A DNA stretch of 15,957 nt from an uncultured bacterium (GTDB lineage: Bacteria; Patescibacteriota; Minisyncoccia; Phycocordibacterales; UBA9973), in NCBI GenBank assembly GCA_903907175.1, contig CAIVNB010000037.1:1-15957 (forward strand). Reading direction: 5' to 3'. Of the stretch, positions 7,715 to 13,654 are shown piece after piece. The number at the start of each line of letters is the position of its first letter. Position 1 is the stretch's first letter. Made by a program: the position numbers and the translations under genes. Below the pieces are notes generated by a model, which worked only from the letters and a program-made list of their open reading frames with translations, made no database searches and was not told the DNA's origin.

Positions 7715-7963
7715 ATGGAACCAGAAAAAAAATCAAATGGAGCCCTAATCGGCTCAATCATAATCATAGTTATTCTTATAATCGGTGGAATCTACATTTG
7801 GCAAACAAACGTTAAAGAGTTACAACAAAAAAAACAGCAGCAAGAACAACAAACAAAAACGACTAAAGTTGATTCAACAACACTAAAAGAAATAGATACT
7901 CTTGGACAAGAAATAACTTCTACGGATACTAGTGTAGGAGTAAGTGTGGATAGCATCCAATAG
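7715..7963 (+). CDS. Small single-pass membrane protein
   Basis: The 82-residue product has a short charged N-terminus, one transmembrane segment at about 10-29 (ALIGSIIIIVILIIGGIYIW), then a Gln/Lys-rich stretch with a possible short coiled coil (about 34-48) and a Thr/Ser/Asp-rich tail. The predicted topology is N-in with the tail outside. The function is unknown; the layout resembles small CPR membrane proteins that I cannot name. It lies 42 bp after the exported coiled-coil gene and before a strong terminator, so the two probably form a two-gene unit and the products may act together in the envelope. TATAAC (7698-7703) before the ATG could be an internal -10, next to a small TATCTT/AAGATA inverted repeat (7685-7699). 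No Shine-Dalgarno is visible. Confidence 0.8.
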   Translation: MEPEKKSNGALIGSIIIIVILIIGGIYIWQTNVKELQQKKQQQEQQTKTTKVDSTTLKEIDTLGQEITSTDTSVGVSVDSIQ

Positions 7964-7966
7964 AAT

Positions 7967-8005
7967 ATTATTAAAAACCTCGCTTAATGCGAGGTTTTTA
8001 ATAAT
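7967..8005. terminator. Strong bidirectional terminator
   Basis: ATTATTAAAAACCTCGC (7967-7983) is perfectly complementary to GCGAGGTTTTTAATAAT (7989-8005), giving a 17-bp stem with loop TTAAT. The A and T runs flanking the GC core suit termination on either strand. It closes the two-gene envelope unit and isolates tig. Confidence 0.92.
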
Positions 8006-8007
8006 AT

Positions 8008-8036
8008 TTGAAAATAAATCTTTTTTAGTATAAGAT
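8008..8036 (+). promoter_or_regulatory. Candidate tig promoter, near-leaderless
   Basis: TTGAAA (8008-8013, 5 of 6) is followed after 17 bases by TAAGAT (8031-8036, 4 of 6); TATAAG at 8029-8034 is an alternative -10. The start would fall near 8043, only a few bases before the ATG at 8046. Confidence 0.4.
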
Positions 8037-8045
8037 AGCAGTACT

Positions 8046-9116
8046 ATGCAAATAAATATAAAAAAATTACCAAAAAGCGAAGTAGAAATTGAAGGTGAAA
8101 TCGATGCAGATGTTTTTGAGGCTTATTTTAGTAAGGCTCTTAAGAAACTGGGCGAAAACGTAGAAATAGATGGTTTCCGAAAAGGCAAAGTGCCTGAAAA
8201 TGTTTTAATTTCAAATATTCCAGAAGCTCGTATTTTGGAAGAGATGGCGGAAATGGCTTTAATGGACCATTACCCAAAAATAATTGAAGATGAAAAGATA
8301 GATGCGATAAGTAGGCCCGAAATAGGGATTACTAAGCTTGCCCGCAAAAATCCACTCGGTTTTAAAATAAAAACTGCTGTAATCCCTGAAATGGAATTGC
8401 CAAATTATAAAGTAATAGCAAAAAAAACAATCGGGGATATTACAGATGAAGAAAAAAATACAGCTGTTACGGATGAAGAAGTTGAAAAAACAATAATGGA
8501 TATTAGAAAATCTCGTGCCCCTAAAATTAATATGGCTGAACATGTACACAAGGAAGGAGAAACTCACACTGAAGACGAAAAAATGCCAGAACCAGAATTA
8601 CCTGAGTTCAACGATGAATTTGTAAAAGCCCTTGGACCATTTGAAAGCGTTACCGATTTCAAAACAAAATTAAAAGAAAATATAAAGCTTGAAAAAGAAA
8701 ATCAATTAAAAGAAAAAACCAGATTAAAAATGGTAGAGAAAATAATTGATGAGACAAAAGTTGATATGCCTGAAATTTTAATTGAAGTTGAGCTTGATAA
8801 AATCTTATATCGAATGGAATCCGACATAACACAAATGGGTTTGAAATTTGAAGATTATTTGAAACACTTGAATAAAACAATTGAAGATTTAAGAAAAGAA
8901 TTCCGAGGTGATGCCGAGAAAAAAGCAAAGCTTGCCTTAGTCCTTAATAAAATTTCAAAGGTTGAAAACATTTCTGCAGACAAAGAGCAAGTAGCTCGTG
9001 AAGTAGCTATGATACTAGAACACTATAAAGATGCCGATCCAGAAAGAGCCGAACTTCACGCCGAAAATGTCCTAACCAATGAAGCTGTCTTTAAGTTCTT
9101 GGAAAGTCAAAATTAA
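8046..9116 (+). CDS. tig: Trigger factor lacking the FKBP-type PPIase domain
   Basis: Trigger factor is the ribosome-bound chaperone that meets nascent chains at the exit tunnel. The N-terminal domain carries the ribosome-binding signature GFRKGKVP at residues 43-50. Residues about 111-158 match the linker before the PPIase domain (IPEMELPNYKV, then TDEEVEKTIMDIRKSRA). The sequence then passes through only about 25-30 residues rich in His, Glu and Pro (about 159-186) to LPEFNDEFVKALG, which opens the C-terminal SurA-like chaperone domain (about 187-356). The prolyl-isomerase domain is therefore missing, which explains the length of 356 against about 430 in E. coli. Ribosome binding and holdase function should remain, since the PPIase domain is dispensable for chaperoning in E. 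coli. clpP follows, as in the classic tig-clpP order. There is no Shine-Dalgarno. Confidence 0.93.
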   Translation: MQINIKKLPKSEVEIEGEIDADVFEAYFSKALKKLGENVEIDGFRKGKVPENVLISNIPEARILEEMAEMALMDHYPKIIEDEKIDAISRPEIGITKLARKNPLGFKIKTAVIPEMELPNYKVIAKKTIGDITDEEKNTAVTDEEVEKTIMDIRKSRAPKINMAEHVHKEGETHTEDEKMPEPELPEFNDEFVKALGPFESVTDFKTKLKENIKLEKENQLKEKTRLKMVEKIIDETKVDMPEILIEVELDKILYRMESDITQMGLKFEDYLKHLNKTIEDLRKEFRGDAEKKAKLALVLNKISKVENISADKEQVAREVAMILEHYKDADPERAELHAENVLTNEAVFKFLESQN

Positions 9117-9118
9117 GG

Positions 9119-9124
9119 TATAAT
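9119..9124 (+). promoter_or_regulatory. TATAAT -10 directly after tig
   Basis: A perfect TATAAT begins 3 bases after the tig stop codon. The -35 is unclear (TTCTTG at 9096-9101 or TTGGAA at 9099-9104). A start near 9131 would place the 5' end just before the outer helix of the candidate structured RNA. Confidence 0.4.
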
Positions 9125-9130
9125 TAGTTT

Positions 9131-9262
9131 TTGAATTGGTTTGAGAGAAAAGCCTTGCGCAGGAGCTTAGAAAATAAAGGAGGTATCCCGACTATTATTT
9201 TCTTGAGCGACGAGCAGAGCAAAAATTCAGCAGAATTTTATGTGTGCTTTTCGAACAAAGCT
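9131..9262 (+). ncRNA. Candidate structured RNA / clpP leader
   Basis: About 130 bases fold into a closed multi-helix shape. In the outer helix, TTTG (9140-9143) pairs with CAAA (9256-9259) and GAAAAGC (9147-9153) with GCTTTTC (9246-9252). A 3x3 AGA/GAA internal loop, possibly with sheared G-A pairs, lies between them. Inside are two hairpins. One is GCTTAGAAAATAA (9165-9177) with TTATTTTCT-t-GAGC (9195-9208). The other is AAAATTC (9222-9228) with GAATTTT (9233-9239) and loop AGCA. The 17-base loop of the first hairpin contains most of AAAGGAGGT (9176-9184). I do not recognise it as SRP, 6S, tmRNA or RNase P RNA. It may be a free small RNA or a cis leader of clpP. The call rests on hand folding only. 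Confidence 0.45.
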
Positions 9263-9301
9263 AATTTAAAAACTAATTTAAAGAAGAATTCACATTATTA
9301 A

Positions 9302-9307
9302 TATAAT
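9302..9307 (+). promoter_or_regulatory. TATAAT -10 of clpP, near-leaderless
   Basis: A perfect TATAAT ends 11 bases before the clpP ATG, so the mRNA would have a 5' leader of about 5 bases. The -35 is weak (TTTAAA at 9277-9282, 19 bases upstream). If used, it separates clpP expression from the structured RNA upstream. Confidence 0.4.
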
Positions 9308-9318
9308 CTTTTAAATAT

Positions 9319-9915
9319 ATGTTAATACCAACAGTTATAGAAAAATCACAATTTGGAGAACGAGCTTATGACATTTACTCTCGCCTTTTGAGAGAGCGGA
9401 TTGTATTTTTGGCAGGACCAATAGATGACAATGTAGCAAACATCGTCATTGCTCAACTTCTTTTTTTAGAATCAGAAGATGCCAAGAAAGATATTTTCTT
9501 CTATATCAATTCCCCTGGCGGATCAGTCACAAGCACAATGGCAATAGTAGACACCATGAATCATATTCGCCCAGATGTTTCTACTTTTTGTGTAGGACTC
9601 GCAGCTTCAGGAGCCGCAATCATTTTATCTGCTGGTAAAAAAGGTAAGAGATATATCTTACCAAATGCAGAAATCATGATTCATCAACCATTAGGTGGTG
9701 TTGAAGGGCAAGCTACAGATATAGCAATCACTGCAAAGCATATTTTGAAAACAAGAGATAATTTAAACAAGTTGCTTGCAAAAAATACAGGCAAGCCACT
9801 TCCTCAAATAGAAAAAGATGTAGAAAGAGATTTCTTTATGGACGCCGAAGAAGCAAAGAAATATGGGATTATCGATGAGATAGTCACTAAGTCCAAAAAA
9901 CCAGAAAATAAATAA
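9319..9915 (+). CDS. clpP: ATP-dependent Clp protease proteolytic subunit ClpP
   Basis: ClpP forms the tetradecameric serine-protease chamber that degrades proteins fed by AAA+ unfoldases. The product is 198 residues, a normal mature length, starting MLIPTVIEKS with no long propeptide. The catalytic triad is intact and falls at the same numbers as in mature E. coli ClpP: Ser97 in GLAASGAA, His122 in IMIHQPLGG and Asp171 in ERDFFMD. The oxyanion-hole segment INSPGGSV is at 64-70. The active-site context GLAASGA differs from the common GQAASMGA, but the nucleophile is kept, so it looks active rather than a ClpR-type dead subunit. tig lies upstream, as is typical; clpX does not follow. The convergent neighbour is an unusual membrane-anchored AAA+ protein. 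There is no Shine-Dalgarno. Confidence 0.97.
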   Translation: MLIPTVIEKSQFGERAYDIYSRLLRERIVFLAGPIDDNVANIVIAQLLFLESEDAKKDIFFYINSPGGSVTSTMAIVDTMNHIRPDVSTFCVGLAASGAAIILSAGKKGKRYILPNAEIMIHQPLGGVEGQATDIAITAKHILKTRDNLNKLLAKNTGKPLPQIEKDVERDFFMDAEEAKKYGIIDEIVTKSKKPENK

Positions 9916-9923
9916 TCACAAAC

Positions 9924-9950
9924 AAAAAATCCTCGATAAGAGGATTTTTT
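9924..9950. terminator. Bidirectional terminator between convergent clpP and AAA+ genes
   Basis: AAAAAATCCTC (9924-9934) pairs perfectly with GAGGATTTTTT (9940-9950) around loop GATAA. The A-run and T-run on the two sides fit termination of both converging transcripts. Confidence 0.9.
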
Positions 9951-9965
9951 GTTTTGGTTTAAAAT

Positions 9966-11855
9966 TTAAAGTATTTTTATCGTACCACCAGTATTCCCTG
10001 CCATAATATATTCTGCAACTTTATTTTCAACGATTTCTTCCATCGCACGTTTAATAGGGCGAGCCCCAAACTCTGGATCGAATCCAACAGCTGAAATTTT
10101 ATCAATTAAAGCATCTGTGATTTCAAGTGTGATTTCTTTATCAGCAAAAAGATGTTCTTTAAATTCAGAAAGTAAGAGTGATGTTATTTCTCTTGCTTGT
10201 TTTTGATCAAGTGGTTTAAAAAGAACAATACCACTAAATCTATTCAAAAATTCTGGTGCGAAGGTTCCTCTTTTAATTAAATTATTTATTAATATTTTTT
10301 TATCAATATTTGGATTTTCTATAATATCAGAGCTCCCCGCATTAGACGTAGCAATAATAATTGCTTCTCTAAAAGATGCTTCCCTTCCACTACCCCTCGT
10401 CAGCCTTCCTTCGTCTAATACTTGAAGAAGTAAATTATGAACCATACTATTTGCTTTTTCTAATTCATCAAAAAATACAAGAGAAAGTGGAGCTTCTTCG
10501 ATGACTGAGGCAAGCCTATCAGAAAAAACAGACAATGAACTTGGAAGTGAAAATTCACTCATGTCAAAACGAATCATCGAATTTTTCTTACCAAAATAAC
10601 TTTCCGCTAAAATTTTTGCGGTATAAGTTTTACCAACGCCAGTTGGCCCCAAGAAAAGAAAACTCCCTGCGGGCTTGCTGTGGTCTGCAACTCCTGTTCG
10701 AAGACGAATAAGTGCTTCTGAAACATCTTTCACCGCTTCGTCTTGCCCTATAATCTTTTTTCTCATTGATGCTTCAAGTTTTGTGAGTACATCTCTTTCT
10801 TCGACACCAATAGAACCTATCGGCATATTCGTTTGGTCAGAAATAACTTGTCGCACATCATCAATAGTTATTTTCTTCTTAAGCGTTTTAAGTTCTTCCA
10901 AGACATTGAGAGACTTTATTGGCTGAGGTTGATTCCCGATTAATCGATCCGTCAGTCTTATTATCTCTTCAATCGCATTTTGTTCTATAGACATTCCACT
11001 AGAGAGGGCAGTATTTAGGAGAATTGCAAAAGTATCTTCTTTATTTGTCCCTCCGATATCTATTTTTTCAAATTTTGAAATAAATTCAGAATGATTTTTT
11101 AAAACTCCATCATAATTTGAAGGGTCTGTCGTTACAATAATTCCCAATTTAGGTGAATGTAAATATGGAAGAATCCTTTCATATAAACTTTCATAATTAT
11201 GAATATTTTCAATAACAAGGATCACATTCCCGGCTCGAGCCGCTTCTTTTAAGCATTTGTCAAAATCTTGTAGACTTATTCCTTCGACAGATAGTTCTAC
11301 AACTCTATGATGATGGATGCCATCAAAAGAAAGTCCCGATTGGCCAAGAAGTCCAAGATAAGAAATCAAGGTTGATTTACCAACTCCTGTTTCCCCTATA
11401 AGTAATATGTTGTGGTTAGTTTCCCTTGAAAGTCCACGTTCTATCATTCGAAGTGCTTTTTCTTTTCCATAAAGTTTTTGCACTGATGCCCCAACCACAT
11501 CCTGACTATGAATATTTAGAGTATATGTATCACCATATGAAAGCGATGACCCAAAACTTCCTAAGTCTTGGAGATATTCGCGGCTAATTTTTATTGGTAT
11601 AAAAAAGAATATAGGGAAGGTTAAAATAACACAAATTGTAAATAAAAGACCTATCGCTATAAAAAATATACGAGCTACAAAACCCAAAACTCGAGAAAAT
11701 AGAGAGAAAACTATCTTTTCGAAAAAAGAAAATTTTGATCCTGCTCCTCTATCCATTTTCCACGGTGAAAAAAGTGTCTCAAGAAGCAGGGGAATAGAAA
11801 AAGCATTATAAGCGTAAATCACAAGATTTTTCCATGATTCTATCCCTGGGTGCAT
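9966..11855 (-). CDS. Membrane-anchored, degenerate Clp/Hsp100-like double AAA+ ATPase
   Basis: The 629-residue protein has two Clp-type AAA+ domains but no Clp N-domain. The N-terminus has hydrophobic segments instead (about 10-28 and a strong one at 56-90), so it should be membrane-bound with the ATPase in the cytoplasm. AAA1 has Walker A GETGVGKS (154-161), but its Walker B reads VILVIENIH (211-219), replacing the usual DE by EN. AAA2 has GPTGVGKT (403-410), Walker B VFFDELEKA (460-468), sensor 1 TSN (503-505), a likely arginine finger in NRF (Arg539) and sensor 2 GARPIKR (598-603). The aromatic pore loop of AAA1 and the GxPPGYVG pore loop of AAA2 are not found: between DMSEF and LVFFDE there are only 23 residues, about 12 fewer than in ClpC. 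A ClpP-docking [IVL]GF loop is also not seen. It lies beside clpP but convergent to it. The role is unknown; a membrane remodelling or signalling ATPase is as likely as a protease partner. Confidence 0.85.
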   Translation of the reverse strand: MHPGIESWKNLVIYAYNAFSIPLLLETLFSPWKMDRGAGSKFSFFEKIVFSLFSRVLGFVARIFFIAIGLLFTICVILTFPIFFFIPIKISREYLQDLGSFGSSLSYGDTYTLNIHSQDVVGASVQKLYGKEKALRMIERGLSRETNHNILLIGETGVGKSTLISYLGLLGQSGLSFDGIHHHRVVELSVEGISLQDFDKCLKEAARAGNVILVIENIHNYESLYERILPYLHSPKLGIIVTTDPSNYDGVLKNHSEFISKFEKIDIGGTNKEDTFAILLNTALSSGMSIEQNAIEEIIRLTDRLIGNQPQPIKSLNVLEELKTLKKKITIDDVRQVISDQTNMPIGSIGVEERDVLTKLEASMRKKIIGQDEAVKDVSEALIRLRTGVADHSKPAGSFLFLGPTGVGKTYTAKILAESYFGKKNSMIRFDMSEFSLPSSLSVFSDRLASVIEEAPLSLVFFDELEKANSMVHNLLLQVLDEGRLTRGSGREASFREAIIIATSNAGSSDIIENPNIDKKILINNLIKRGTFAPEFLNRFSGIVLFKPLDQKQAREITSLLLSEFKEHLFADKEITLEITDALIDKISAVGFDPEFGARPIKRAMEEIVENKVAEYIMAGNTGGTIKIL

Positions 11856-11861
11856 GGTACT

Positions 11862-11889
11862 ATTCTAACATAAGTAGACAAAAGGTTAA
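11862..11889 (-). promoter_or_regulatory. Promoter of the AAA+ gene, predicted leaderless
   Basis: Read on the minus strand, TTAACC (11889-11884) is followed after 16 bases by TAGAAT (11867-11862), with TG one base upstream (TGtTAGAAT). Six bases separate the -10 from the ATG, so transcription would start at the A of the start codon. Confidence 0.45.
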
Positions 11890-11997
11890 ACATTTGTTAT
11901 ATTGAGTATGTTGAATTTAAAAAATTATTTTATTTTGGTTTACAGGAATATCCCACACAATATGAGTTGTTTAAATAAGAACCTTTTTATCTTTTAT

Positions 11998-12025
11998 AAG
12001 ACAAAAACAGAACCACAAATATAGT
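11998..12025 (+). promoter_or_regulatory. Candidate rny promoter
   Basis: AAGACA (11998-12003, 4 of 6) is followed after 16 bases by TATAGT (12020-12025, 5 of 6). The predicted start near 12032 would make the leader almost exactly the hairpin at 12034-12054. This is a modest match in AT-rich DNA. Confidence 0.35.
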
Positions 12026-12033
12026 GGCTTGTT

Positions 12034-12054
12034 CTTGTAGGCCGATTTTACAAG
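12034..12054 (+). promoter_or_regulatory. Hairpin abutting the rny start codon
   Basis: CTTGTA (12034-12039) pairs with TACAAG (12049-12054) around a 9-base loop and ends 4 bases before the ATG at 12059. It would constrain ribosome access. The only Shine-Dalgarno-like bases (AAGG, 12052-12055) lie in its 3' arm. Autoregulation by RNase Y is possible but speculative. Confidence 0.4.
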
Positions 12055-12058
12055 GCTT

Positions 12059-13591
12059 ATGAGTACGACATTAATAATACTACTGATAGGAGCCGTAGCG
12101 CTCCTCTTAGGTGTAGCAATAGGATACTACCTACGTGTAATTATCGCGTTAGGACAAAAGAGATCAATTGAAATTGATATCAAGCAAATGCTCGTCGGAG
12201 CAAAAGAAGAAGCACAAAAGATAGTAGATGAAGCAAAGAAAAAGTCAGAAACAAAACTTGCAGAAACAAGAGAAGAAGAAAAGAAAAAAGAGCAAGAGTT
12301 TAAAGAAACAGAGAAAAGACTCATCAAAAAAGATGAGCTCCTAGATACAAGACAGACTGAAATAGATAAAGAAGTCGAAAACATAAAGAGTAAAGTAGAA
12401 GAAATCAAAAAAATTCAAGAAAAAGTCTTGAAACTAGAAGGAGACAAAAGAGGAGAACTTGAAAAGATTGCAAGATTGACTGAAGGAGAGGCAAAAGAAG
12501 AACTCTTGAAAGATGTCGAAAGAAAATATGAAGAAGATATCTTAGTTAAAATTCAAAAACTCGAAAACAATAACGAAGAAAAATTAGAACAAAGAGCAAA
12601 AGAAATTTTGGCTACTTCAATACAAAGACTTGCTGTAAGTACTGCTTCAGACTTAATGACCACAACTGTGGCAATCCCAAACAATGAAATAAAAGGTAAA
12701 ATTATCGGAAAAGAAGGCAGAAATATTAGAGCATTCGAAAGAGTTGCTGGTGTTGAACTCATTGTGGATGATACTCCAGGTTCTATTGTTATTTCCTCTT
12801 TTGACCCAGTCCGAAGACAGGTTGCCCGAGTTGCACTAGAAAACTTAATATTGGACGGTAGAATTCAGCCAGCAAAGATTGAAGAATTGGTTGAAAAAGC
12901 AAAAGAAGAAATAAATAAAATCATCAAAGAAAAAGGAGAACAAGCAGTTTACGAATGTGGAATATTTAATTTCGATCCACGTATCGTAGCTATCATTGGA
13001 CGACTTTATTTCCGAACAAGTTATGGGCAAAACGTGCTTCAGCACTCTATCGAAATGGCACATATTGCTGGAATGCTCGCCGAAGAACTTGGCGCAGACG
13101 TAGCAATAGCAAAAGCTGGAGCCCTCGTACATGATATAGGAAAGGCACTCGACCACGAAGTACAAGGAACACATATTGAAATCGGTATGAGAATTTTACA
13201 AAAGTTTGGTGCTGATGAAAAAATCATTACCGCGATGAAATCACACCATGAAGATTATCCTTATGAAACGATTGAATCAATAATCGTTCAAACTGCGGAC
13301 TCAATATCAGGCGGACGTCCTGGTGCTAGACGTGACTCAGTAGAGAATTATTTGAAACGTTTACAAGATCTTGAAGCACTCGTAAACGGCTTCCCTGCTG
13401 TTGAAAAATCATACGCTCTCCAAGCAGGACGTGAAATACGAATATTTGTAACGCCTGAAAAAATATCTGATGCTGAAGCAAAACTCATGGCACGTGATAT
13501 AGCAATAAAAATAGAACAAGAACTCAAGTACCCAGGAGAAATAAAGGTGACAATGATTCGTGAAACTAGAATCATTGAATATGCTCGCTAA
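12059..13591 (+). CDS. rny: Ribonuclease Y
   Basis: RNase Y is a membrane-anchored endoribonuclease that starts mRNA decay. The 510-residue product has the full architecture. One N-terminal transmembrane helix spans about 4-25, followed by a long Lys/Glu-rich coiled coil at about 45-190. The KH RNA-binding domain is about 200-270, with GKIIGKEGRNIRAFE. The HD metal-dependent phosphodiesterase domain is about 325-420, with QHSIEMAHIAG, the HD pair in ALVHDIGKA (His358-Asp359) and KSHHEDYP. The C-terminal domain ends ..MIRETRIIEYAR. Length is normal for the family (about 520). The ATG is supported because the membrane helix begins right after it. The gene is divergent from the AAA+ gene across 203 bp and convergent with the Cys-rich gene. 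With NusA and no visible RNase E here, it is a likely main mRNA decay enzyme. Confidence 0.97.
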   Translation: MSTTLIILLIGAVALLLGVAIGYYLRVIIALGQKRSIEIDIKQMLVGAKEEAQKIVDEAKKKSETKLAETREEEKKKEQEFKETEKRLIKKDELLDTRQTEIDKEVENIKSKVEEIKKIQEKVLKLEGDKRGELEKIARLTEGEAKEELLKDVERKYEEDILVKIQKLENNNEEKLEQRAKEILATSIQRLAVSTASDLMTTTVAIPNNEIKGKIIGKEGRNIRAFERVAGVELIVDDTPGSIVISSFDPVRRQVARVALENLILDGRIQPAKIEELVEKAKEEINKIIKEKGEQAVYECGIFNFDPRIVAIIGRLYFRTSYGQNVLQHSIEMAHIAGMLAEELGADVAIAKAGALVHDIGKALDHEVQGTHIEIGMRILQKFGADEKIITAMKSHHEDYPYETIESIIVQTADSISGGRPGARRDSVENYLKRLQDLEALVNGFPAVEKSYALQAGREIRIFVTPEKISDAEAKLMARDIAIKIEQELKYPGEIKVTMIRETRIIEYAR

Positions 13592-13608
13592 TTAAAATTA
13601 ATAAACCA

Positions 13609-13644
13609 AATTAAAAAACTTCCCGTTTGGGAAGTTTTTTAATT
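13609..13644. terminator. Bidirectional terminator between rny and the Cys-rich gene
   Basis: AATTAAAAAACTTCCC (13609-13624) pairs perfectly with GGGAAGTTTTTTAATT (13629-13644), a 16-bp stem with loop GTTT. It lies between two converging genes and has the A/T runs needed on both strands. Confidence 0.93.
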
Positions 13645-13654
13645 AAGTATATTT

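Noticed and set aside
9178..9190. Resemblance of AGGAGGTATCCCG to the T-box antiterminator core
   Set aside because: The bulge would read AGGT instead of UGGN and could not pair with tRNA CCA. No terminator/antiterminator pair follows, and clpP is not a T-box target.
9240..9269. Nine-codon frame starting ATG TGT GCT as a leader peptide for clpP
   Set aside because: It has no ribosome site and no regulatory codon run, and its start lies inside the 3' part of the structured RNA.
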